Shown here in pieces: positions 10,475 to 20,457 of a DNA stretch of 64,000 bases. The translations under genes and the position numbers were made by a program. The notes beneath the pieces are model-generated. The model had not been told where the DNA came from. It did not search any database and saw only the letters and a program-made list of their open reading frames with translations. Every line of letters starts with the position of its first letter. The first letter of the stretch is position 1. The stretch is from NCBI GenBank assembly GCA_023512835.1, contig CM042088.1, positions 4,332,078 to 4,396,077 of the forward strand, read 5' to 3'. This stretch comes from Taxillus chinensis (Eukaryota; Streptophyta; Magnoliopsida; Santalales; Loranthaceae).

Positions 10475-12715
10475 CGTAAAGACTCGTATTTGGGTAGTCT
10501 TGAGAGATAGTCATTCTATGGGAATGTAACTATCGGGACGGTAGTGTAGCCGTCAATGTGAGCATTTTGATCGTACTTGGGCCCGATTCGAGTCGGGGCC
10601 CCGTTTGACCCGATTGTTGACTTTTCGGGGTCTATTGGTTGACTTTGCGTTTGAGCGGTCATTTGGGTGTACTAGAATCAGTGTAGTATTGTGCTCGTCA
10701 TTTCGAGCGTTTTGACCGTAGTTTGACTCAATTTGGAGTTCGGGACCTTGGAGGTTAATTATTGACTGGGTCAATGGTTGACTAGGTCAGTTGGCCTGGC
10801 AAAAATATAAATAGGGGAAAGAGAGCTTCCACGTTACGTTTCAAAGCATTTCGCATCTGCGTTGGAGAGCTTAGAGAGAGAAAGAGAGAAGGAAGCTTGG
10901 AGGCCTTGGCGATTTGGGGCGTTTTGAGCTCGTTCGAACATCAAGAATCATTCCAAGTAGGTGTTCCATTGATTCTTCACCCTTTTCTTGCTGTTTTTTT
11001 GGATTAACATGTAAGAATTTGATGAAATCATGCAAATTCGTGTTGAACCCTAGAATTTGGGGAAAAACCAATTTTGGGTTGAATCTTGTATTTAAATGCG
11101 TTTTGAGGGGTAAGACGTGATTTAAAACCTAAGATATAGTATTAGGTATGAGTTTTATGAGATTTCGGGTTGAATCCAGACGAGAAACAGGTGAAAAACG
11201 ATGATGAACAGTAACTGTCGTGAACTGGGTAGAGAACAGCCGATGAGATCGACTGGAAATTGAAAATTTCGAATGTGCAGTTTCGAAGGTTCGAAGGTAG
11301 GTTCGATGTAGTGTAATTTCGAGTGTCGAATGTGAAATTTTCGAGTGTCGTTTCGAAGGTTCGAAGGTACTTCGAAGGGAGTTTCGAAGGCAGTTCATGG
11401 GTACTTCGAAGGTAGTTTTCGAAGGTAGTTCGAGTGTAGGTTCGAGAGTCGAAGGCAGTCCGAAAAGAGATTCGAAAATACAGATTCGAAATGCAGATTC
11501 GAAATGCAGATTCGAAAATGTAGTTTCACTGGCAGATTCGAAATACAGTTTGACTGGACTGGACCTATTTACATTGCAACCTATACAAGTATTATACTTA
11601 AGTTACAATGTAAATAACGAAATACCCCCCATTTGGATTCAAAGAAAAATACTAGAAAAATTAATTCCCACTATTTCAAAATGTGAAAATTGGGTTTTAG
11701 TGTAAAATCTCGAAAAACCCAAAAGTTCGTAGTGGTGAATTTTTGGAAAGTGGGGTTAGACATCTCGGAAAAATCCCCAAAAATCAGATTATCTTATTTA
11801 TGCTATGGGAACCCAATGCCGGGACTTTTAATTTCAAGAAAATAGCTGCTATGGGTACTTCCTTCATAAATCAAGGATTGAGGATTTACTTGTGAAGACT
11901 GGCTACAGTTCCAAAGGAAATGTCGAGAATGACATGCCATACTCATGTTAGTATGTTGATGTGAGGTATTGGGGCACGGACTCCGTGACTTGTTTGGGTT
12001 CTCACCGTGATGCACCGATGGTGCTATGTGGTTGACATGGCAGGCATATGCACCGATGGCAGGCCGGTGTGGCGACTGTGTCCGGGCATATAGCGCTGTG
12101 GTAGGGCTGAGTGCCCTGAGCTGGGATCCTAGTGAGGATCGTGGACAAGCTGTCCTGTGTGGGCAGGCTAGGTCCTGATGTTTGTTTGCAGGCTGAGTCC
12201 TGATGATTGTGCACACTACACAGTGCACGAGTACACAGAGCATGTAGTATAGACTTGTATGTTTGCATGATGTGGAGTGTCGGGGTCACCTACGAGCTTG
12301 TCGCTCACCCCTACTTGTTGTTTACCTTTTTCAGGTGTGACCCGAGACTAGTGGAGGACTTTCTTCCAAGAGGACGTGCCCACTACTCTGATGTATGATG
12401 CAGTACTGTATTCTGTATTCTGTATTGTGTATTGTATTATGTTTGTATCCCGGACATGGGTCCGTGGACAGTTGTATTTGCATACTTGTTTGTGATGTGA
12501 TGTCAGTATGACTGTTTGACTTAATGTGTGCATGATGATATATGGGAAAGTACAGGATTACCCTTGATGTATGACTGTACAGGGTTGCATATTTGAGACA
12601 GCACCCGCGGTGTAGTCTCTATTGGTGCTAGTCACCAACCCCTTGACCTTTCGGGTGCGGGCAAGGGGAAGTCATGTACCCGGTTCCGGGTTCCCTGGAA
12701 TTCGGGGGCGTGACA
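10475..12715 (+). repeat. 5' LTR of the nested Tekay-type element
   Basis: Begins CGTAAAGACTCG, where the 3' LTR has TGTAAAGACTCG, so the first T is mutated to C. Ends GGGGGCGTGACA at 12715. It contains a TATA box at 10806 and a TCGAAGG-rich repeat at about 11240-11550. A 102-residue open frame at 11397-11705 recurs in the 3' LTR only because the LTRs are nearly identical; it has no recognisable domain. Confidence 0.93.
10806..10813 (+). promoter_or_regulatory. TATA box of 5' LTR
   Basis: TATAAATA followed by GGGGAAAGAGAG. It is conserved at 18545-18552 in the 3' LTR and in the related LTRs. It lies about 330 bp into the LTR, upstream of a purine-rich leader, and is the likely Pol II promoter of the element. 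Confidence 0.65.
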
Positions 12716-12718
12716 AGT

Positions 12719-12729
12719 TGGTATCGAGC
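12719..12729 (+). promoter_or_regulatory. Primer binding site (initiator Met-tRNA type)
   Basis: TGGTATCGAGC begins three bases after the 5' LTR end. The standard plant LTR-retrotransposon PBS is TGGTATCAGAGC, complementary to the initiator Met-tRNA 3' end; this copy lacks one A of that motif. Confidence 0.75.
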
Positions 12730-13192
12730 ATGGTCAGCGGACCTAGGTTAGTGAGGGGTGGTTAATTGATTCCATGTGACTTGGAAAACTATAAGGAGGG
12801 CGCCCGATCAACGCAGTCCTTATAGGTATTCTAGGTTATGTTGGTGTCGGTTATATCATCCTAGGAGCATACATAGGGTGCATTGCTAGTGGTATGATTG
12901 TGTGCATATAGGGCACTAGATTGTCTTTGTGTGTGATGTGCTCGTATGTGGTGCCAGGATGGCACGTGGCCGTGAGAGCCAGGACTGGATGTGGTGTACC
13001 CTATGGGGTGACACGATGCTATATGCATGGTTGTGGACCTACGGGTCATGTGGTGTACCCTGATGGGGGGACACGATGCTATATGCATGGTATGGACCTA
13101 CGGGTCGTGTGGTGAGAACCTACAAGTCGGTTGTGCCTTTGATGGCTGTTTGTGCTATTGATCGTTTGTTGTTTGTTGTTGTGGCCAGTGTG

Positions 13193-14390
13193 ATGGCACC
13201 ACCGAGGAGAGCTGTCCGAGGCCAAGGCCCGGCAGAGGAGCCCACGATAGAGTCGGGGCACCAGGGGCAGCAGAGCCCGCAGCAGAGATCGTCAGCTCCC
13301 GTTGTGGGACCTGATTTGGCTCAGGTATTGATTCAGTTGCAGGAGGCCATGCAGGGTATGCAGGGCTCGATGAGGGATATGGCTAGAGAGGTGGATGAGC
13401 TAAAGAGGCAACAGCAGCCTCAGCAGCCACTACAGCCTCAGCAGCAGGAGGCGAGGGTGGTGCAGGATGTGCACCAACAGGAGGTCGTGATAGAGCCAGC
13501 ACGACGAGGAGTGGATTGGGCTGCACAGTTTTTGAAACATGCACCCAGGACTTTTGAGGATGGTTCACGGCCTGAGGTAGCCGAGGACTGGATTAGATGG
13601 ACAGAGGACATCTTTGAGATGATTGGGGTGCCAGATGAGGAGCGGGTGCGCGTGGCGACGCACTATCTATTGGGTATCCCACGCAGGTGGTGGGAATCCA
13701 CTAGAGCTGTCCATGGCAGTCAGATGAGCTGGAGAGAGTTTGTTGAGCGCTTCTTTGGGGAGTATTTTCCCAGCTCGTTGCAGTATACTCGACGTAGAGA
13801 GTATTATGAGCTTGTGCAGGGTAGCATGACTGTGGGTGAGTATGTGCAAGCCTTCACAGATTTGGGGCGGTTTGCTCTGGAGTCTTGGGAAAAGGAAGGC
13901 CAGAAGACGCAGGACTTCATTCAGGGCTTGAGGCCATCTTTGAAAAGACACTGGAACCGATGCAGTTGACCAGCTACCGGGAGGCGGTCGACAAGGCGAT
14001 CATTATTGAGCGAGGTCAGGATCAGGCGAGAGCTCAGAGGCCGGGCGGTTCGGCAGGTCCGAGCAAGAAGAGGCAGAGTGGGGAGAGCAGTGCCGCTCAG
14101 CCTGAGAGGAGGCAGGTGCAGAGGGTTTCTAGCCAGGCGGTGGGACCCCGTGAGAGTTCATCCAGCAGGAGGCCAGGGACCTGTTGGAGTTGTGGTTTGA
14201 CCGGGCATGTCTCGAGAGACTGCCCAAGGAAAAAGATGACCTGCTTCCGATGCGGGAAAGTGGGGCATGGAGCTAGGGAATGTGTTACCCTTAGCTCAAC
14301 CAGCAGTGTAGGCCCTCGTCCGAGAGATCACGGACAGAGGAGTGGGGCTCCATCTCAGAGGTCAGTGCCGCCGGCACAGAGCACGCAGAT
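13193..14390 (+). pseudogene. Tekay-type gag, frameshifted
   Basis: From ATG 13193 (MAPPRRAVRG) the frame runs through a Gln-rich segment (about 13410-13450) and a capsid region with WIRWTEDIFEMIG, PRRWWEST and FVERFFGEYFP, ending in a frameshift at about 13940-13969. The remainder is in the frame opened at 13885, with EPMQLTSYREAVDKAI and two classical CCHC zinc knuckles, CWSCGLTGHVSRDC and CFRCGKVGHGAREC (C-x2-C-x4-H-x4-C). Gag packages element RNA in cytoplasmic particles. The frameshift would separate capsid from the RNA-binding knuckles, so this copy should not make a full Gag unless the shift is a sequence error. Confidence 0.88.
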
Positions 14391-14399
14391 GCGACTGCG

Positions 14400-15341
14400 G
14401 TGCAGCAGCCTCAGCGGGAGGCTCAGGGTCATGTTGATCAGCGGGGCAAGGCCCCAATGGGCCAGGCTAGTGGCAGTGGACCACGAGGGAGGACTTTTGC
14501 CCTCACCAGCAGAGAGGCAGAGGTTCCACCAGTGGATGAGGCAGGAGCAGGACCTTCAGTGGTGAGAGGTACCATCATCATTTCTCATACTATTTGTTCA
14601 GTTTTGATTGATACTGGTGCTACCCATTCTTTTATTTCGTATGCTACGGTGGTTGGATTAGAGTTAGACCAGGAGACAGTGAGTCAGTCTCTGATGGTTG
14701 CTTCACCTTTGGGTGGAATTGTGATACTTGAGAGTATCTGTCGTGCTTGTCAGGTAACACTTGGGGGTGTTAACCTGTTGTGTGATTTGTATATCATGGA
14801 GTTAGATGATTTCGATGTTATCCTGGGTATGGACTGGTTGGTCTCCGTGGAGGCCAAGATTGATTGTTTTCGACGGCGTGTGACGTTCCTCACACCAGGG
14901 GGCACGCGGGGTGTCTTTGTGGGTGAGTGGACTGAGGAGGCATGCAGGTTGGGACCATTGAGGCATGGGTGGGGTGATGTGACCCACCAGTTAGCCAGCT
15001 TGACATTGGTTGACAGGAGGAGAGAGGGGAAGGCTGTTTTGCCACCCATTGTAGATCAGTTCCCGGATGTGTTTCCCGAGGACTTGGTCAGTTTGCCACC
15101 CGTGAGGGAGGTAGAGTTTTCGATCGAGTTGTTGCCAGGGACAACACCGATCAGGTTAGCGGCCTACAGGATGGCACCGACAGAGCTTAGAGAGCTCAAG
15201 AGACAAATAGATGACCTATTGGCGCGGGGCTTTATCAGGCGGAGTAGCTCACCGTGGGGCGCTCCAGTGTTGTTCGCCAAGAAGGCGGATGGTTCACTTC
15301 GGCTATGTATAGACTACCGGAAGTCGAACCAGGTGACGTGA
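14400..15341 (+). pseudogene. Tekay-type protease and N-terminal RT, truncated by frameshift
   Basis: The frame at 14400-15341 carries the aspartic protease active site [12 protein letters not shown] (near 14606) and the second protease landmark DVILGMDWL, then a linker and the RT start [29 protein letters not shown], and the conserved [20 protein letters not shown]. It ends at a stop within the next RT block near 15341, where RT continues in other frames. Confidence 0.88.
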
Positions 15342-16323
15342 AGAACAGGTATCCATTGCCGAGGATCGACGACTGTTTGATCGGTTTCGAGGTGCAAGAT
15401 GGTTTTCCAAGATAGACTTGAGATCCTGGATACCATCGGTTGAGGGTTAGGGAGGCAGATATCCCAAAGACCGCATTCGGTTGTCGCTATGGGCATTATG
15501 AGTGGCTTGTGATGCCGTTTGGGCTCACGAATGCTCCAAGCGGTGTTTATGGGATTGATGAACCAGGTGTTTGCTCCATTTTTAGATATGTTCGTTGTGG
15601 TGTTCATCGATGATATTTTGGTCTATTCGGCGACCAAGAGGGAGCATGAGGAGCATTTGCGGGTTGTGTTGCGGACCTTGCGAGAGCATCGGTTGTATGC
15701 GAAGTTCACAAAATGTGACTTCCGGTTGCAACAGTGCACTTCTTGGGGCATGTGGTATCTTCGGAGGGTATCACAGTGGATCCTGAGAAGATTGAGGCAG
15801 TCATGTCGTGGAAGAGGCCCACGAATGTGTTTGAGATTCGTAGCTTCCTTGGTTTGGCAGGCTATTATCGGAGGTTCGTGGAGGATTTTTCCCGGTTGGC
15901 AGCTCCTATGACACACTTGACTAGGAAGGGAGTTCCTTTCATTTGGTCGATGCGTGTGAGAGTGCTTTCATGGAGCTGAAGGCACGATTAACCTCAGCAC
16001 CTATCTTGATTCTTCCACAGGAGGGTGTGCCTTTCGAGGTGTATTGTGATGCTTCCAGGGGTGGGACTTGGTTGTGTGTTGATGCGGACGCACAGGTGAT
16101 TGCTTATGGGTCTAGGCAGTTGAGACCACATGAGCAGAGCTATCCCACGCATGATTTGGAGTTAGCTGCAGTGATCTTTGCACTTAAGAGCTGGCAGCAT
16201 TATCTCCTTGGGGAGAAGTTTGTGGTGTATACGGACCACAAGAGCTTGCAGTATATCTTCTCTCAGCGAGACTTGAACCTTAGGCAGAGGCGGTGGGTGG
16301 AGTACCTGCAACGTTTGGTTTGA
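15342..16323 (+). pseudogene. Tekay-type RT catalytic core and RNase H, multi-frameshift
   Basis: RT pieces are scattered across frames: the FGLTNAPS block at about 15520, the catalytic [11 protein letters not shown] at about 15597-15630, [20 protein letters not shown] at about 15740, and [17 protein letters not shown] near 15845. RNase H follows at 15943-16323 with YCDAS, the DLELAAVIFALK segment, and YTDHKSLQYIFSQRDLNLRQRRW. At least three frame changes are needed. The RT catalytic Asp-Asp pair is intact. Confidence 0.87.
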
Positions 16324-16324
16324 T

Positions 16325-17938
16325 ATGATGTATACCCCTGGGAAGGGTAATGTGGTGGCAGATGCTCCGAGTAGGAAGAGCAGGGCCATGGTGGCCCATT
16401 GTGCCATTAAGGAATGGGAGATGATGGGTCGGTTGGCAGCAATGAGGTTGCAAATGGTGACCGGTGAGGGGCGAGGGACCCTCGGTGTTGTTGTAGCGAT
16501 CCCCAGAGATGCAGCACAGGATCATAGAGGATCAGCTGGGGGACATTGATTGTGAGGTCATCCGCGACAGGATTCAGACTGGGCAGGTATCTTCTGACTG
16601 GACTGAGGATGCAGAGCACGTGCTGCGGTATAGGGGTAGATTGATAGTTCCCACTTCTCTTCAGGAGGAGGTTCTTCGGGAATTTCACCAGTCGAGGTTA
16701 GCTGTACATCCTGGTGGGACCAAGATGTACCATGCTGTGAGGAGGCAGTTTTGGTGGCCAGGCCTGAAGAAGGCCGTTGCTGATTTTGTGAGGCGGTGTT
16801 TGACCTGTCAGCAGGTCAGGCGCAGCACCCGAGATCAGCTGGTGAGTTGCAGTCTTTGCCAGTGCCAGAGTGGAAATGGGACCACGTGACCATGGATTTT
16901 GTCACTGGACTTCCTCGTTCCAGGGGACACGACACTATATGGGTTATTGTGGACCGATTGACCAAATCGGCGCATTTTATTCCGATTCGAGAGACAGACC
17001 CAGTGAGGACTTTGGGACAGAGGTATATTGATGTTATTGTGCGGTTGCATGGAGTCCCATTATCTATTGTATCTGATCGGGATGCGAGGTTCACCTCTCG
17101 GTTTTGGAGACATTGCAGCGAGCTTTGGGCACTAGGGTGAACCTCAAGACTGCCTTTCATCCTGGACGGATGGCCGGCCCGAGCGGACGATTCAGACGCT
17201 CGAGGATATGTTGCGTGCCTGTGTCCTAGATTTTGGAGGTTGTTGGGAGACTCACCTTCCTTTGGTGGAGTTCTCTTACAACAACAGTTATCAGCCACGA
17301 TTGGGATGGCTCCGTATGAGGCGCTGTATGGGCGGCCTTGTAGATCACCCTTGTGTTGGGCACGAGACGGGAGAGACAGCGGTTCTCGGTCCCGATATGG
17401 TTCGAGAAACCACGGAGATAGTGCAGTTGATTAGACAGCGTATGCTGACAGCACAGAGTAGGCAGAAGTCCTACGCGGACCAGAGGCGTCGACCCTTGCA
17501 GTTTGAGGTGGGTGACCGTGTATTTTTGCGGGTTTCGCCGCGTCGAGGGCATCGGAGGTTTGGACGTGGATCCAAACTCTCCCCTCGTTTTGTGGGGCCA
17601 TTTGAGATTGTTGCCACCGTGGGCGCAGTGGCTTATCGGTTAGCTTTGCCACCGGAGTTAGCGCGGGTACATGATGTGTTTCATGTGTCTCAGTTGAGAC
17701 GGTATCACCCGGATCCTTCTCATGTCTGGACTATCGCGAGATAGACTTGGCTGATGATGGTGCCGTTGTTGAGATGCCGGCACAGATTTTGGACAGGCGG
17801 GACCAGGTCTTGCGAGGCAAGACGATCCCACTAGTTCGGGTGTTATGGCGACACCGAGGCATGGAGGAGCAAACTTGGGAGAAAGAGAGCCAGATGCGGA
17901 TTCTTCATCCTGAGCTGTTCGAGGATGATCAGTCCTGA
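16325..17938 (+). pseudogene. Tekay-type integrase with C-terminal chromodomain, frameshifted
   Basis: Starts with YTPGKGNVVADAPSRKS, then the HHCC zinc module (HQSRLAVHPGGTKMYH ... CLTCQQV, about 16686-16815). The DDE core contains [13 protein letters not shown] and [12 protein letters not shown], and the glutamate block near 17170-17200 survives in a shifted frame. The C-terminal part includes VHDVFHVSQLRRYHPDPS (near 17670) and a chromodomain-like segment at about 17765-17935 ending in PELFEDDQS. In chromoviruses this domain is thought to steer integration toward marked chromatin. At least four frame breaks are present. Confidence 0.87.
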
Positions 17939-18201
17939 GGTGGGGAGGATGTGAGGACCTTCCCGGAGGTATGAGTTATGTTTTTTATGCATTTGTTTTG
18001 CATATGTTGTTTGAGATGTGGTTTAGCTCGTTATTGTTGGATGGATCTTGTGCCCAATGTGGGTTCTGTTTGGCTTGTTGTGCATTGCCTTGCACATGTG
18101 TGATCGGTGATCATGCTTTATGTTTTGTTGTTGGGACATTGAGCTTGAATTTTGCTATGTCCTTCGGGCAGGTGTTTTATTTTCGAGGACGAAAAGTCCT
18201 A
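17939..18201 (+). other. Element 3' untranslated region
   Basis: Noncoding between the pol stop and the polypurine tract. The phrase AGTCCTGAGGTGGGGAGGATG at 17931 resembles the later AGTCCTAAGGTGGGGAGGATG at 18195, so a second PPT-like sequence lies about 260 bp upstream of the real one. A 92-residue frame at 17971-18249 runs into the LTR and has no recognisable domain. Confidence 0.5.
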
Positions 18202-18213
18202 AGGTGGGGAGGA
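18202..18213 (+). promoter_or_regulatory. Polypurine tract
   Basis: AGGTGGGGAGGA directly abuts the TG of the 3' LTR at 18214, the position where plus-strand DNA synthesis is primed. The same sequence appears reversed at 40704-40717 next to the minus-strand Tekay LTR. Confidence 0.8.
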
Positions 18214-20452
18214 TGTAAAGACTCGTATTTGGGTAGTCTTGAGAGATAGTCATTCTATGGGAATGTAACTATCGGGACGGTAGTGTAGCCGTCAATGTGA
18301 GCATTTTGATCGTACTTGGGCCCGATTCCGAGTCGGGGCCCCGTTTGACCTGATTGTTGACTTTTCGGGGTCTATTGGTTGACTTTGCGTTTGAGCGGTC
18401 ATTTGGGTGTACTAGAATCTGTGTAGTATTGTGCTCGTCATTTCGAGCGTTTTGATCGTAGTTTGACTCAATTTGGAGTTCGGGACCTTGGAGGTTAATT
18501 ATTGACTGGGTCAATGGTTGACTAGGTCGGTTGGCTGGCAAAAATATAAATAGGGGAAAGAGAGCTTCCACGTTACGTTTCAGATTTCTGCATCTGCGTT
18601 GGAGAGCTTAGAGAGAGAAAGAGAGAAGGAAGCTTGGAGGCCTTGGCGATTTGGGGCGTTTTGAGCTCGTTCGAACATCAAGAATCATTCCAAGTAGGTG
18701 TTCCATTGATTCTTCACCCTTTTCTTGCTGTTTTTTTGGATTAACATGTAAGAATTTGATGAAATCATGCAAATTCGTGTTGAACCCTAGAATTTGGGGA
18801 AAAACCAATTTTGGGTTGAATCTTGTATTTAAATGCGTTTTGAGGGGTAAGACGTGATTTAAAACCTAAGATATAGTATTAGGTATGAGTTTTATGAGAT
18901 TTCGGGTTGAATCCAGACGAGAAACAAGGTGAAAAACGATGATGAACAGTAACTGTCGTGAACTGGGTAGAGAACAGCCGATGAGATCGACTGGAAATTG
19001 AAAATTTCGAATGTGCAGTTTCGAAGGTTCGAAGGTAGGTTCGATGTAGTGTAATTTCGAGTGTCGAATGTGAAATTTTCGAGTGTCGTTTCGAAGGTTC
19101 GAAGGTACTTCGAAGGGAGTTTCGAAGGCAGTTCATGGGTACTTCGAAGGTAGTTTTCGAAGGTAGTTCGAGTGTAGGTTCGAGAGTCGAAGGCAGTCCG
19201 AAAAGAGATTCGAAAATACAGATTCGAAATGCAGATTCGAAATGCAGATTCGAAAATGTAGTTTCACTGGCAGATTCGAAATACAGTTTGACTGGACTGG
19301 ACCTATTTACATTGCAACCTATACAAGTATTATACTTAAGTTACAATGTAAATAACGAAATACCCCCCATTTGGATTCAAAGAAAAATACTAGAAAAATT
19401 AATTCCCACTATTTCAAAATGTGAAAATTGGGTTTTAGTGTAAAATCTCGGAAAAACCTAAAAGTTCGTAGTGGTGAATTTTTGGAAAGTGGGGTTAGAC
19501 ATCTCAGAAAAATCCCCAAAAATCAGATTATCTTATTTATGCTATGGGAACCCAATGCCGGGACTTTTAATTTCAAGAAAATAGCTGCTATGGGTACTTC
19601 CTTCATAAATCAAGGATTGAGGATTTACTTGTGAAGACTGGCTACAGTTCCAAAGGAAATGTCGAGAATGACATGCCATACTCATGTTAGTATGTTGATG
19701 TGAGGTATTGGGGCACGGACTCCGTGACTTGTTTGGGTTCTCACCGTGATGCACCGATGGTGCTATGTGGTTGACATGGCAGGCATATGCACCGATGGCA
19801 GGCCGGTGTGGCGACTGTGTCCGGGCATATAGCGCTGTGGTAGGGCTGAGTGCCCTGAGCTGGGATCCTAGTGAGGATCGTGGACAAGCTGTCCTGTGTG
19901 GGCAGGCTAGGTCCTGATGTTTGTTTGCAGGCTGAGTCCTGATGATTGTGCACACTACACAGTGCACGAGTACACAGAGCATGTAGTATAGACTTGTATG
20001 TTTGCATGATGTGGAGTGTCGGGGTCACCTACTGAGCTTGTCGCTCACCCCTACTTGTTGTTTACCTTTTTCAGGTGTGACCCGAGACTAGTGGAGGACT
20101 TTCTTCCAAGAGGACGTGCCCACTACTCGATGTATGATGCAAGACGTATTCTCGTATTCGTATTGTGTATTGTATTATGTTTGTATCCCGGACATGGGTC
20201 CGTGGACAGTTGTATTTGCATACTGTTTGTGATGTGATGTCAGTATGACTGTTTGACTTAATGTGTGCATGATGATATATGGGAAAGTACAGGATTACCC
20301 TTGATGTATGACTGTACAGGGTTGCATATTTGAGACAAGACCCGCGGTGTAGTCTCTATTGGTGCTAGTCACCAACCCCTTGACCTTTCGGGTGCGGGCA
20401 AGGGGAAGTCATGTACCCGGTTCCGGGTTCCCTGGAATTCGGGGGCGTGACA
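18214..20452 (+). repeat. 3' LTR of the nested Tekay-type element
   Basis: TGTAAAGACTCG to GGGGGCGTGACA, 2,239 bp, with its TATA box at 18545-18552. Differences from the 5' LTR cluster in the first 400 bp and the last 350 bp. Many are small changes at CTG or CAG words (for example ACTACTCGATG here against ACTACTCTGATG in the 5' LTR), while the central kilobase is almost unchanged. Confidence 0.93.
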
Positions 20453-20457
20453 TCGGC
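20453..20457. repeat. Target site duplication TCGGC (right copy)
   Basis: Matches TCGGC at 10470-10474. The interrupted chromovirus reading frame resumes here in the same sense as at the left junction. Confidence 0.92.

Larger units (their letters stand above)
10475..20452 (+). mobile_element. Full-length Tekay/Del-type Ty3-gypsy chromovirus, nested
   Basis: A 9,978-bp element with LTRs of 2,241 and 2,239 bp, a PBS after the 5' LTR, gag-protease-RT-RNaseH-integrase-chromodomain order, and a polypurine tract before the 3' LTR. It is flanked by a perfect TCGGC duplication and sits inside the protease region of another chromovirus. The C-terminal chromodomain-like segment (QILDRRDQVLRGKTIPLVRV) and the long LTRs point to the Tekay (Del) clade. 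LTR identity is very high, with long identical stretches in the centre, implying a recent insertion; even so gag and pol need several frameshift corrections. Either the copy was mobilised in trans, or the frameshifts are sequence errors. Confidence 0.93.

Noticed and set aside
11397..12289. Frames at 11397-11705, 11803-12243 and 12002-12289 that recur exactly at 19135-20028
   Set aside because: Identity comes from the two LTRs of one element; no domains, and related LTRs do not keep the frames.
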